Source: an uncultured Lachnospiraceae bacterium (GTDB lineage: Bacteria; Bacillota; Clostridia; Lachnospirales; Lachnospiraceae). From it: a stretch of 48,339 nt of DNA. The stretch is taken from NCBI GenBank assembly GCA_934317845.1, contig CAKRES010000021.1, forward strand, positions 1 to 48,339, given 5' to 3'. The stretch's first letter is position 1, and every line of letters begins with the position of its first letter. Position numbers and translations under genes: made by a program. Below are positions 8,483 to 16,400 of the stretch, one piece after another. Under the pieces are notes generated by a model. That model was given only the letters and a program-made list of their open reading frames with translations, made no database searches and was not told the origin of the DNA.

Positions 8483-9394
8483 TCATTCCGATACGTTTTT
8501 TTTGAGAAACCCCGGAATCTGAGCAAGGATAACAGAGGCAAACACGATCGTACAGCCTAGGATTTCCCGTCCGCTTAATACTTCGTGTAATACAATGGCT
8601 CCTGCAACCACAGCGATAACGGACTCTAAGCTCATCACAATGGAAGCAATGGCTGGTTTGGTATATTTTTGTCCAACCATCTGCAGGGTGTAAGCAACGC
8701 CGCTGGAAAAGATACCCGCATAGAAAATGGCAGGAGCCGCAGCAATTATATCTTTGATGACGATCTGTTCTGTAAAAAGACAGGAGAGCAGGGAGAGTGT
8801 TCCAGCAGTCAGAAACTGGAGGCAGGAGAGCTTGATGCAGTCTGCTCGGTTGTAGTGGTCAACGACAAGGATGTGTCCGGCAAAGCAAAAGGCACAGACA
8901 AGTCCGAACAGATCTCCGATATAGATTCCGGAAAAACCATCCTTCAGGCACAGAAGATACATGCCGCAGACTGTTCCGATCACAGAGATCATAACAAAGC
9001 CCTGTAGTTTTTTACCTGCAATAGCAACGATCACCGCGACGATGACAACATAGATTGCAGTAAGAAAACCGGAGCGGCCTGCTGCTGCTACCTGTTTTGG
9101 GTATAGTGAGATGCCGGTCTGTTGTGTAGCCATGGCAAAAAAGAGTACAATGCCGCATAGAATTCCTCCTTTGACGGGCCATTTAGAGGGTGCTGTGGCA
9201 GTGCCTGTGTTTGCCTTTTTTCTATTATCATTTAATAGTGCAACGATCAGCAGAAATAAAAATCCCACAAAGCTTCTGCTGGCATTATAGGTAAACACAC
9301 CAAGATGATCGGAGCCGTTTACCTGTGCGACAAACGTAGTCCCCCAGAAAAATGCTGCTGTAAATAAGATCAAGCTTCCTTTTAGATTCTTCAT
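8483..9394 (-). CDS. EamA/DMT family transporter
   Basis: A 303-residue protein with about ten hydrophobic helices in two EamA repeats. The first begins with SLILFTAAFFWGTTFVAQ, typical of the drug/metabolite transporter superfamily; the second contains the signature SVIAVVAGAIVLHEVLSGREILG. Substrate unknown; relatives export amino acids, nucleosides or other metabolites. Its start overlaps the stop of the upstream nhaC gene in an ATGA junction (9391-9394), so the two are co-translated. It converges on the ZIP gene with an 8-base gap and no clear terminator between them. Confidence 0.85.
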   Translation of the reverse strand: MKNLKGSLILFTAAFFWGTTFVAQVNGSDHLGVFTYNASRSFVGFLFLLIVALLNDNRKKANTGTATAPSKWPVKGGILCGIVLFFAMATQQTGISLYPKQVAAAGRSGFLTAIYVVIVAVIVAIAGKKLQGFVMISVIGTVCGMYLLCLKDGFSGIYIGDLFGLVCAFCFAGHILVVDHYNRADCIKLSCLQFLTAGTLSLLSCLFTEQIVIKDIIAAAPAIFYAGIFSSGVAYTLQMVGQKYTKPAIASIVMSLESVIAVVAGAIVLHEVLSGREILGCTIVFASVILAQIPGFLKKNVSE

Positions 9395-10959
9395 GGTGCT
9401 GCCTTCTTTTCCGGATCAGATTCCTGTGTTACATATTTTATGCAGTAGAATGTTAAAATAATAGCGATAAAACCAAGTCCTAATGGAACATATACATTTT
9501 GTACAAACCCTGCCACGACGTAAGAAAGGCAGGAGATGACAGCGACGACGATTACATAAGGAAGCTGCGTCGATACGTGGCTGACATGATTACACTGCGC
9601 ACCGGCGGATGCCATGATCGTGGTATCTGAGATCGGAGAACAGTGATCGCCGCATACCGCACCTGCCATGCAGGCAGAGATGGAAATGATCATAAGAGTC
9701 GGATTTTTATCCTGGAAGGTATCCACTACGATCGGAATTAAAATACCAAAGGTTCCCCATGAGGTTCCGGTTGCAAAGGCTAAGAATACCGCAACAAGGA
9801 AAATGATGGCGGGCAGAGTACTGATCATACTGCCGGACATTTCTTTTACCAGTCCTGCCACATAATATTTGGCACCAAGACTGTCGGTCATTGCCTTTAA
9901 AGTCCAGGCAAAGGTCAGGATCAAGATGGCAGGAACCATTGCCTTAAATCCCTCCGGAATACATTCGCAGGCTTTCTTAAAGCGAAGCACACCGCGTATG
10001 CGGTAAAAGATAATGGTGATGATCAGGGCAAAAAAACTTCCGAGCATCAGTCCTACGGATGCGTCGCTTCCGGAAAAAGCGGTGATGAAATCTTTGCCGC
10101 GGAAGAAATTTCCGGTGTAGAGCATGCCGATGATGCAGCAGCTGATCAAAACGAGGATCGGAAATACGAGATCGATCACTTTTCCCTTTTCATTTGCGAA
10201 GTTATATTCTACCGCTTCAAACTGGGCATCTTTAACAGTCATTAAATCCCCATTCATGGCATTTTTTTCATGCAGCTTCATAGGACCAAAGTCCACCTTC
10301 ATCAGCACCATGGTAAACATGGCAGTAATGCTTAGCAGTGCATAATAATTGTAAGGAATTGCCTTAATAAAGATGGAAAATCCATCTTCGCCTTCTACAA
10401 AACCGGTAACTGCGGCAGCCCATGAAGAGATTGGTGCAATGATACAGACAGGGGCGGCAGTTGCATCGATCAGGTAGGCAAGCTTGGCTCTGGAGATCTG
10501 ATGGCTGTCGGTGACCGGACGCATTACGCTTCCAACAGTAAGGCAGTTAAAATAATCATCAATGAAAATAAGAATTCCTAACACAATGGCGGCGAGCTGG
10601 GCTCCTACCCGTGTCTTTATATGTTCACTTGCCCATTTTCCAAACGCAGCGGATCCGCCGGCTTCGTTCATCAGGCAGACCATGATCCCCAGTATTACTA
10701 AAAATACCAGAATTCCAACGTTATAAGGATCGGAAAGTGATCCTACCAGTCCGTCCTGAAAAATATGTGTGATCGATTTTTCCAGACTGAAACTGCTTGA
10801 AAAAATATCTCCGTAAAAGAAGCCTCCGATCACGATTCCTACAAATAAAGAACTGTAGACTTCCTTTGTGATAAGTGCCAGTATAATGGCAACAAGTGGT
10901 GGCAGCAGTGCGGCAAAAGTGGAATACATTTGCGGCACATAGGTAAGAGCCTCATTCAT
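9391..10959 (-). CDS. NhaC family Na+/H+ antiporter
   Basis: A 522-residue membrane protein with about 11-13 helices. The N-terminal part (ALLPPLVAIILALITKEVY, then SLFVGIVIGG) and the conserved CGDHCSPISDTTIMASAGA block are typical of NhaC-type antiporters. It would exchange Na+ for H+ at the membrane, possibly with a carboxylate in some relatives. The start at 10959 is preferred because GGAGG on the minus strand lies ten bases before it; an in-frame ATG at 10983 lies upstream of that site. It is the first gene of a two-gene operon with the EamA transporter. Confidence 0.85.
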   Translation of the reverse strand: MNEALTYVPQMYSTFAALLPPLVAIILALITKEVYSSLFVGIVIGGFFYGDIFSSSFSLEKSITHIFQDGLVGSLSDPYNVGILVFLVILGIMVCLMNEAGGSAAFGKWASEHIKTRVGAQLAAIVLGILIFIDDYFNCLTVGSVMRPVTDSHQISRAKLAYLIDATAAPVCIIAPISSWAAAVTGFVEGEDGFSIFIKAIPYNYYALLSITAMFTMVLMKVDFGPMKLHEKNAMNGDLMTVKDAQFEAVEYNFANEKGKVIDLVFPILVLISCCIIGMLYTGNFFRGKDFITAFSGSDASVGLMLGSFFALIITIIFYRIRGVLRFKKACECIPEGFKAMVPAILILTFAWTLKAMTDSLGAKYYVAGLVKEMSGSMISTLPAIIFLVAVFLAFATGTSWGTFGILIPIVVDTFQDKNPTLMIISISACMAGAVCGDHCSPISDTTIMASAGAQCNHVSHVSTQLPYVIVVAVISCLSYVVAGFVQNVYVPLGLGFIAIILTFYCIKYVTQESDPEKKAAP

Positions 10960-11015
10960 AATGACATATCCTCCGTATTTCAAAGTTTATCAATCGTATT
11001 TTACACAATGTTTCT

Positions 11016-11045
11016 ATTGTAGCATATATACTGCTTTTAAAACAA
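11016..11045 (-). promoter_or_regulatory. Putative promoter of the nhaC-eamA operon
   Basis: On the minus strand, TTGTTT (11045-11040) and TACAAT (11021-11016) are separated by 18 bases, about 57 bases upstream of the nhaC start. The rest of the 225-base divergent gap (10960-11184) is A/T-rich; it also holds a weak hairpin with AGAGA/TCTCT arms near 11130-11145. No clear promoter for the sigma-factor operon was recognised. Confidence 0.45.
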
Positions 11046-11184
11046 TGCTATACGCGTTATAATGAAAAAAATAATATTTTTTCAATTTTATGAAAGATTT
11101 TCTATGTTGAATTGTTATAGAGGGTAGAGAGAAAAAAATCTCTTATTTATTGTTTTCATGGAAAGCAGACAGGAGGGGGAAAAA

Positions 11185-11721
11185 ATGCTAATGATGGTGC
11201 TTGATACACTAGATGCAGAAGACAAAAGCAAGGCGGAACAGCTAATAACCAGGTATCAGGGGCTGCTCTATTCCATTGCTTATAAAATGATCGGAAATGA
11301 GCATATGGCAGAGGATATTGTCATAGAGGCATGGATCAAAATACTCAGTCATCTGGATTCGGTCGGTGAGGTAGAGGAAAACCGCACGAAGGGGTTCTTA
11401 GTTACGATCTTAGAAAATACGGCGATCAATGAATACAATAAAAACAAGAAAAAATTACAAAGAGAGGTTGTGATAGAAGAAACGTCTTCTTACTTTGCAG
11501 TGGAGGAACAGGCATTTGACCATATGGAGCTGTTGGAATATATTCATGCGATGGAGCGGAGTTACGCTGATGTGATGCTTTTATATTATGTACATGGGTA
11601 TAAGCTGCATGAGATCGGAACCTTGCTGGGGATTTCAGAAGCCACTGCATCAAGAAGATTGAAAAAGGGTGAGATGCAGATGAAGGAATATTTTTTAGGA
11701 GGGGTGCAGTATGAAGAGTGA
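11185..11721 (+). CDS. ECF-like sigma-70 family RNA polymerase sigma factor
   Basis: A 178-residue protein with two sigma domains. Region 2 covers about 20-70 (LLYSIAYKMIGNEHMAEDIVIEAW, the helix that binds core enzyme and the -10). Region 4 covers about 115-170 (YADVMLLYYVHGYKLHEIGTLL then GISEATASRRLKKG, a helix-turn-helix). There is no region 1 or 3, as in ECF sigma factors. ATG 11185 follows AGGAGGGGG; an ATG at 11158 lies upstream of that site and is rejected. The stop overlaps the next gene by 11 bases, which is the usual arrangement for a sigma factor and its membrane regulator. Confidence 0.85.
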   Translation: MLMMVLDTLDAEDKSKAEQLITRYQGLLYSIAYKMIGNEHMAEDIVIEAWIKILSHLDSVGEVEENRTKGFLVTILENTAINEYNKNKKKLQREVVIEETSSYFAVEEQAFDHMELLEYIHAMERSYADVMLLYYVHGYKLHEIGTLLGISEATASRRLKKGEMQMKEYFLGGVQYEE

Positions 11722-12460
11722 AACATTTGAGGAGCGGTTGCAGAACGCATTTACCATGTATCAGGATTTTTGCATGGAACAGATGAATCCTGACGTGGAG
11801 CATGTATTTTCCAATTCCTATCAAAAGAAGATCAAAAGGATTTTATGGAGCCAGAAAAAATTTGGAAATCATGTCAAAGGTGGTCTGGTCGTAAGAAAGA
11901 TCGCGGCAGCTATTGTTCTTCTTGCTTTGCTTGGCGTTTCTTCCGTTGGAGCAGTACACGCAGCACAGAAGCTTGGATGGATCGATGGCTGGAATTTCCA
12001 TTTTATCGGACAAAATGACGATGGGGAATATCAGTTTAAGGTGGAAAAGGGAGAGGATACGGAAGTTCCTCAGGCAATCAAAAACGTGGAGCCAACCTAC
12101 CTTGCCAAAGGATTAGTAGAAAAGGAACGACAGGACAAAAGCACCATAATGAGTGGAGTAAGATGGTCTAAAAATGACGAGCAGGCCGTGGAATTAGTGA
12201 GATGGATTATGGATGACAAGAGTACCTTTAATGCAGAGAATATGCCGGAGGAGGTCGATAAATTTAAGATCAAGGGACACGAAATGACTGTTTATGAATT
12301 TGAACCGGGGATGCGCACCATTATGTGGGTCGATCAGGTTTCCCATACGGTGGAGGGACAGGAAATTGCGTACGATTATCTGTTTCAGATGACTTTTGAT
12401 CAGGAGCTTGTCCCGCAAAAGGAGATCAAAAAAATGATAAAGAGCATGTATGAATCATAA
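11711..12460 (+). CDS. Membrane-anchored putative anti-sigma / DUF4367-like protein
   Basis: A 249-residue protein. A charged cytoplasmic N-terminus (1-57) precedes one membrane helix (about 60-82, VRKIAAAIVLLALLGVSSVGAVHAA). The outer part (about 85-249) ends in a DUF4367-like fold with TVYEFEPGMRTIMWVDQ and a final KEIKKMIKSM helix. The overlap with the sigma-factor gene and the topology suggest that it holds the sigma factor at the membrane and releases it on an envelope signal. That role is inferred from context; no ZAS-type zinc motif is visible in the N-terminus. Confidence 0.6.
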   Translation: MKSETFEERLQNAFTMYQDFCMEQMNPDVEHVFSNSYQKKIKRILWSQKKFGNHVKGGLVVRKIAAAIVLLALLGVSSVGAVHAAQKLGWIDGWNFHFIGQNDDGEYQFKVEKGEDTEVPQAIKNVEPTYLAKGLVEKERQDKSTIMSGVRWSKNDEQAVELVRWIMDDKSTFNAENMPEEVDKFKIKGHEMTVYEFEPGMRTIMWVDQVSHTVEGQEIAYDYLFQMTFDQELVPQKEIKKMIKSMYES

Positions 12461-12475
12461 AAAGGAGGCGGTAGT

Positions 12476-12694
12476 ATGATTTATTTACTTTATTTTGTAC
12501 CATTTATTATCATTGCAGTGGGCTATGTATACTTTTCCGGAAAAGAAGGACGGGAAGAAAAACAGATGCTGAAATCAATGAGTGAGGAAGAAAAAAGAGA
12601 GTATTTCAAAGAGAAAAACAAAGTTCTGGCAGCACAGCAAAAAGCGATCGCAGCCAAAGGGGCGATACGCAGTGGCGGCGATATGAGATTATAG
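12476..12694 (+). CDS. Small single-pass membrane protein, unknown function
   Basis: A 72-residue protein that I do not recognise. Residues 2-20 are a hydrophobic helix (IYLLYFVPFIIIAVGYVYF); the remainder is highly charged and probably helical, with Glu/Lys-rich KSMSEEEKREYFKEKNK and an Ala/Lys-rich part. The ATG is preceded by AAAGGAGGCGGTAGT, a very strong ribosome site, and lies 15 bases after the putative anti-sigma gene. It is probably the third gene of the sigma-factor operon. Confidence 0.65.
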   Translation: MIYLLYFVPFIIIAVGYVYFSGKEGREEKQMLKSMSEEEKREYFKEKNKVLAAQQKAIAAKGAIRSGGDMRL

Positions 12695-12808
12695 TGATGA
12701 GGGCGCGATGGCAAATGCAGAGATTTATGGCACAGCGTATGCCGGATGGGAGCAGGAAATACAATAGGAAGAATTTTGAGCAATAGCATAACAAGGAGAA
12801 GAACGATC

Positions 12809-13228
12809 ATGTCATACACACCAAATGATATTTACAAGTATATTATGGAATCGGGGAAGGAAGCGGATGTTTTACAGGCGATCCTGTTCCAGAAACTGAA
12901 ATTTTCCATCGCAGAGATCACGGATAAAAAGTTCCGGATCAAAGAAAATAATGAAGTGACATTTATTTCAAAAAACTATAAGCTCCATGTGCCGGTCACG
13001 GATGATGATATTATAACAGCCGTGCTCAATGGTCTGTATGTGAGTGCATTTATCTCAAGATACAAGGAGGAGTACAACGTACATTTTTTAGTGCATGCTT
13101 ATCCGGAAACGAAGAAAGCGCAGTTTGAAGATGCGATCTTAAAGGAAGTCGTGCGCTATATGATCATGATGACGATCGTGCGGCTTCGGCTCGACACGCC
13201 GCAAAAGGTGAAGGACTATTTAAAGTAA
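12809..13228 (+). CDS. Conserved-looking protein of unknown function
   Basis: A 139-residue soluble protein that I do not recognise. It has a mixed alpha/beta composition with no signal peptide or membrane segment and no recognisable motif. Two Met-rich helical stretches occur near the C-terminus (VVRYMIMMTIVRLRL). ATG 12809 follows AAGGAG at 12793-12798; an in-frame ATG at 12746 has no ribosome site and would add a non-matching extension. The preceding 114 bases show no clear promoter, so it may be cotranscribed with the sigma-factor operon. No function is proposed. Confidence 0.6.
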   Translation: MSYTPNDIYKYIMESGKEADVLQAILFQKLKFSIAEITDKKFRIKENNEVTFISKNYKLHVPVTDDDIITAVLNGLYVSAFISRYKEEYNVHFLVHAYPETKKAQFEDAILKEVVRYMIMMTIVRLRLDTPQKVKDYLK

Positions 13229-13318
13229 AGGTTCTGCGAAAGGATCTGTTTTTTCTGCTGCAAAATAAAAATGGTACATAAAATTGTTTCTAATGAGAAA
13301 TCCTATCAGAAATAAGTG

Positions 13319-13371
13319 TTGTGTTTTTATTCAAGGTTATATATAATTAACTAGTGTTAGATAAAACTAAC
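13319..13371 (+). promoter_or_regulatory. Enolase promoter with inverted-repeat operator
   Basis: TTGTGT (13319-13324), 17 bases, then TATAAT (13342-13347). Eight bases after the -10 is GTTAG (13356-13360), six bases, CTAAC (13367-13371), the same element with the same spacing and placement as at the ZIP transporter promoter (7596-7611). A repressor bound here would cover the transcription start. Both sites also share TA directly after CTAAC or one base later. Confidence 0.6.
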
Positions 13372-13382
13372 TAGAATAAATC

Positions 13383-13471
13383 ATGTGAACTCCTTATATG
13401 ATCTTCGGGCTGCTTCCCCAGACATGCCGGAAAGTAATTTCCGGTTAAGGAGCTCATTACACCGAAAGGAG
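13383..13471 (+). promoter_or_regulatory. Structured 5' leader of enolase mRNA
   Basis: GAACTCCTTA (13387-13396) can pair with TAAGGAGCTC (13446-13455) with one A-C mismatch. Inside is a perfect hairpin, CCGGAAA (13427-13433), loop GTAA, TTTCCGG (13438-13444). The CTCCTT of the left arm can equally pair with the true ribosome site AAGGAG at 13466-13471, since the arm's partner contains a second, decoy AAGGAG (13447-13452). No T-run follows, so it is not a terminator. It does not match any riboswitch class that I know. Confidence 0.45.
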
Positions 13472-13479
13472 ATTGTAGG

Positions 13480-14787
13480 ATGAATTATTTAGAGATTGAG
13501 AAGGTAGTAGGCCGTGAGATTTTAGATTCAAGAGGAAATCCAACGGTAGAGGCAGAGGTTACATTGCTTGATGGCACTGTGGGACGTGGTACGGCTCCGA
13601 GTGGCGCATCCACCGGAGAATTTGAAGCGTTAGAGCTTCGCGATAATGATAAATCACGTTACCTTGGTAAAGGTGTGACAAAAGCAGTTGATAATATCAA
13701 TACAGTGATCAATGATACGCTTTGTGGCATGGATGCCTCTGACATTTATGCGGTGGATCGTGCCATGATCGCAGCAGATGGTACAAAGGACAAGTCCAAA
13801 TTAGGAGCAAATGCGATTCTTGCTGTTTCGATTGCTTGTGCAAGAGCAGCGTCTATTTCACTTGACATTCCGTTATATCGTTTCCTTGGCGGTATTTCCG
13901 GAAATCGTCTTCCTGTTCCAATGATGAATATTTTAAATGGTGGCGCACATGCAGATTCCGCTGTGGATACACAGGAATTCATGATCATGCCGGTGGGCGC
14001 ACCATCTTTCAAAGAAGCACTTCGCTGGTGTGCAGAGGTATTCCATACATTAAAATCCCTGATCAAAGAGATGGGAGATGTCACTGCTGTTGGTGATGAA
14101 GGTGGATTTGCGCCAAACAAGCTTACCTCTGATGAAGAAGCGATTGAGAAGATTTTAGAAGCCATTAAAAAGGCAGGTTTTGAGCCGGGTAAAGATTTCA
14201 TGATCGCAATGGATGCCGCTTCTTCTGAGTGGAAATCAGAGAAGGGAACCGGTTACTACAAGCAGCCAAAGTCCGGAAAAGAGTATACGTCAGATGAGCT
14301 GATCGCACACTGGGAGGCTCTTGTTGACAAGTATCCGATCATTTCCATCGAGGATGGTCTGGATGAAGAGGACTGGGAAGGCTGGAAGAAGATGACAGAG
14401 AAGATCGGCAGCAAGGTACAGCTTGTTGGAGATGATCTTTTCGTTACGAATACCGAGAGACTTTCTAAGGGGATTGCAATGGGAGCAGGTAATTCGATCC
14501 TGATCAAATTAAATCAGATTGGTTCTGTATCCGAGACATTGGAAGCGATCAAGATGGCACACGAAGCTGGCTATACTGCGATTTCTTCCCATCGTTCCGG
14601 TGAGACTGCCGATACAACGATCGCAGATCTTGCAGTAGCATTAAATACCTGTCAGATCAAAACAGGTGCTCCATCAAGAAGTGAGCGTGTGGCAAAATAT
14701 AACCAGCTTCTTCGTATTGAGGAGGAACTGGGAGAGAGTGCTTGCTATCCGGGTATGAAGGCATTTCATGTAAAGAGAGAAGCATAA
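13480..14787 (+). CDS. eno: Enolase
   Basis: A 435-residue glycolytic enzyme that interconverts 2-phosphoglycerate and phosphoenolpyruvate in the cytosol. The N-terminal signature (VVGREILDSRGNPTVEAEV), the GDEGGFAPN acid segment, the metal ligands in ISIEDGLDEEDW and VGDDLFVTN, the catalytic lysine in LIKLNQIGS, and SHRSGET are all present. ATG follows AAGGAG by eight bases. It is the first gene after a structured leader and an operator-bearing promoter, so expression is probably regulated rather than constant. Downstream DUF3793 follows after 15 bases. Confidence 0.97.
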   Translation: MNYLEIEKVVGREILDSRGNPTVEAEVTLLDGTVGRGTAPSGASTGEFEALELRDNDKSRYLGKGVTKAVDNINTVINDTLCGMDASDIYAVDRAMIAADGTKDKSKLGANAILAVSIACARAASISLDIPLYRFLGGISGNRLPVPMMNILNGGAHADSAVDTQEFMIMPVGAPSFKEALRWCAEVFHTLKSLIKEMGDVTAVGDEGGFAPNKLTSDEEAIEKILEAIKKAGFEPGKDFMIAMDAASSEWKSEKGTGYYKQPKSGKEYTSDELIAHWEALVDKYPIISIEDGLDEEDWEGWKKMTEKIGSKVQLVGDDLFVTNTERLSKGIAMGAGNSILIKLNQIGSVSETLEAIKMAHEAGYTAISSHRSGETADTTIADLAVALNTCQIKTGAPSRSERVAKYNQLLRIEEELGESACYPGMKAFHVKREA

Positions 14788-14802
14788 AGCGAGGAAAATA
14801 AT

Positions 14803-15390
14803 ATGCCAATTCAGGAAGTATTATCTATGAGTAAATCCGATGATGTTGCGACAAGACTCCGTATCCTGCTGGCGCTTCACTGTGCTCCTATTCTGAAAGG
14901 GATCAAGGCAGCCAATATGCTGGCAGTGCGTGTTTATGAGGCAGAATACATTTGCAGGATGCTAGGCCATACCGGGATCTTCTGCCGTATTTTAAAGACA
15001 CAGGGAGACCGCTGTATTCTTTATGTGTACCGGAAACAGCGGCTTGCCGCCTATTTAAACCGCAGAGAGAACCGGGAGTTTTTAAAGCGGTATGGGTACG
15101 ATACTGGTGACCTTTATGGAATGCTTGCGTATCTGTCCAGCCGGATCGAAATGTATGCCAATGGAAACGTGGAATTTCCTCACGAGATCGGGATCTTTCT
15201 GGAATATCCGATGCAGGATGTAAAAGGATTTGTAGAAAATAAAGGAGAAAATTTTGCTTATTCCGGTTATTGGAAGGTGTATTCCAATGTGGGTGTCACT
15301 AAAAAGATATTTCGTGCATATGATGAGAAACGGGAATTGGTCGTAAGAGAAGTGATGCGGGGCAAGTCGATGGAAGAAATTGCCTCTTAA
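14803..15390 (+). CDS. DUF3793 family protein
   Basis: A 195-residue cytosolic protein of a family common in Clostridia and without known function. The recognisable parts are the CRMLGHTGIFCRILKTQ region, YLSSRIEMYANGNVEFPHEIGIFLEYPMQDVKGF, and the C-terminal SGYWKVYSN block. In other Clostridia such genes are often near flavodoxin genes, and here a flavodoxin follows 17 bases downstream. The ATG at 14803 follows a modest GAGG site; a second in-frame ATG at 14827 is possible. A redox or metal link is inference from the neighbours only. Confidence 0.7.
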   Translation: MPIQEVLSMSKSDDVATRLRILLALHCAPILKGIKAANMLAVRVYEAEYICRMLGHTGIFCRILKTQGDRCILYVYRKQRLAAYLNRRENREFLKRYGYDTGDLYGMLAYLSSRIEMYANGNVEFPHEIGIFLEYPMQDVKGFVENKGENFAYSGYWKVYSNVGVTKKIFRAYDEKRELVVREVMRGKSMEEIAS

Positions 15391-15407
15391 AAGTGAAAGG
15401 AGAACAG

Positions 15408-15842
15408 ATGAGTAACGTAACGATTGTATTTTGGTCAGGAACCGGAAACACAGCAATGATGGCAGAGATGATTGCAGCAGGAGTATCGGAGGCAGGAAGG
15501 ACCGCACAGGTTGTTCCGGTAGAAAGTGTCAGTGCGGCTGATTTAAAAGAGGAGAAAACATTTGCACTGGGATGCCCATCTATGGGAGAAGAACAGTTAG
15601 AGGAAACCATTATGGAACCGTTTATGGAAGAACTGGACAGTATGATCAGCGGAAAAAACGTGGGATTGTTTGGTTCTTACGGATGGGGGAATGAAGAATG
15701 GATGCGTGATTGGGAGGATCGTATCCAGTCGGATGGTGCTGCTTTAGTAAATGGAGAAGGCGTTGCATGCAATGGTGCACCGGATGGCGAAGCCGAGGAA
15801 GCATTAAAAGAGCTTGGACGTGCACTTGCTGCACTTGTATAA
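15408..15842 (+). CDS. Flavodoxin
   Basis: A 144-residue short-chain flavodoxin. The FMN phosphate loop is visible as WSGTGNTAMMAE near the N-terminus, and the isoalloxazine-facing loops as LGCPSMGEEQLEE and LFGSYGWGNEEWM. It carries low-potential electrons in the cytosol, often in place of ferredoxin. The start at 15408 follows AAAGGAGAACAG; a GTG at 15393 lies upstream of that site. The gene sits between DUF3793 and a thioredoxin, which suggests a small redox group. Confidence 0.88.
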   Translation: MSNVTIVFWSGTGNTAMMAEMIAAGVSEAGRTAQVVPVESVSAADLKEEKTFALGCPSMGEEQLEETIMEPFMEELDSMISGKNVGLFGSYGWGNEEWMRDWEDRIQSDGAALVNGEGVACNGAPDGEAEEALKELGRALAALV

Positions 15843-15898
15843 AAGCACTTTTCAAAATGCAGAGGATAGGGTAAGATAGTGCAAAAGGAGATGATAAC

Positions 15899-16201
15899 AT
15901 GATAACAAAGATTACAAACAATGATATGCAGGCAGTGTTGGCAAGTGATGTTGCAGTGATTGATTTTTCAGCGGGATGGTGTGGACCATGTAAAATGCTG
16001 CATCCCGTGTTAGAAGAGCTTTCTGAAGAAATGAAAGAGGTTGCTTTCTATAATGCGGATGTAGATGAGAATATGGATCTTGCCGTTTCGATGGGAGTCA
16101 CCAATATTCCGGCGTTGTTTTTATACAAAAAGGGAGAAAAAAAAGGAAATCTTGTAGGTTACCATCAAAAAAATGATTTAAAAGCCTGGATCTGTTCGTA
16201 A
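15899..16201 (+). CDS. trxA: Thioredoxin
   Basis: A 100-residue thioredoxin with the active site WCGPC at about 28-32, preceded by the VIDFSAG strand, and the cis-proline loop TNIPALFLYKKGE. It reduces protein disulphides in the cytosol. It is slightly shorter than typical TrxA (about 105). AAAGGAG lies upstream with good spacing. The gene is closed by a terminator at 16238-16276. No thioredoxin reductase is nearby. Confidence 0.9.
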   Translation: MITKITNNDMQAVLASDVAVIDFSAGWCGPCKMLHPVLEELSEEMKEVAFYNADVDENMDLAVSMGVTNIPALFLYKKGEKKGNLVGYHQKNDLKAWICS

Positions 16202-16237
16202 GACAGACGTGGTAGAACAGGTAGTATGTGAAAAGAG

Positions 16238-16276
16238 CAGTGAGACGATGCAAAGGCAGAGTTTCACTGTTTTTTT
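16238..16276 (+). terminator. Intrinsic terminator after thioredoxin
   Basis: CAGTGAGAC (16238-16246) pairs with GTTTCACTG (16261-16269), nine pairs with one G-T, around a 14-base loop, followed by seven T. Confidence 0.78.
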
Positions 16277-16310
16277 GCATGTTTTTTCAAAGTCGAAAAA
16301 GAAATGTTTG

Positions 16311-16374
16311 TATATTATATGAGATATAATATTATTTTGTTGACAAACTATATTATATGATGTATAGTATTATA
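16311..16374 (+). promoter_or_regulatory. PadR-cassette promoter with two dyad operators
   Basis: TTGACA (16340-16345), 17 bases, then TATAGT (16363-16368). Upstream of the -35 is a perfect dyad, ATATTATAT (16312-16320), GAG, ATATAATAT (16324-16332). A second, imperfect copy (16350-16370) covers the spacer and -10 and shares the 12-base start TATATTATATGA (16311-16322 and 16349-16360). AT-rich dyads at its own promoter are typical for PadR autorepression. Confidence 0.7.
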
Positions 16375-16400
16375 CGAAGAGAAAAGAAAGGAGTGAGTAC

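Noticed and set aside
10960..10983. Longer NhaC start at 10983
   Set aside because: The only good ribosome site lies downstream of that codon and correctly spaced for the start at 10959.
13383..13471. Fluoride riboswitch or T-box in the enolase leader
   Set aside because: Fluoride riboswitches are known upstream of eno, but the conserved pseudoknot segments of the crcB motif are not present, and no T-box AGGGTGG sequence or terminator is seen.
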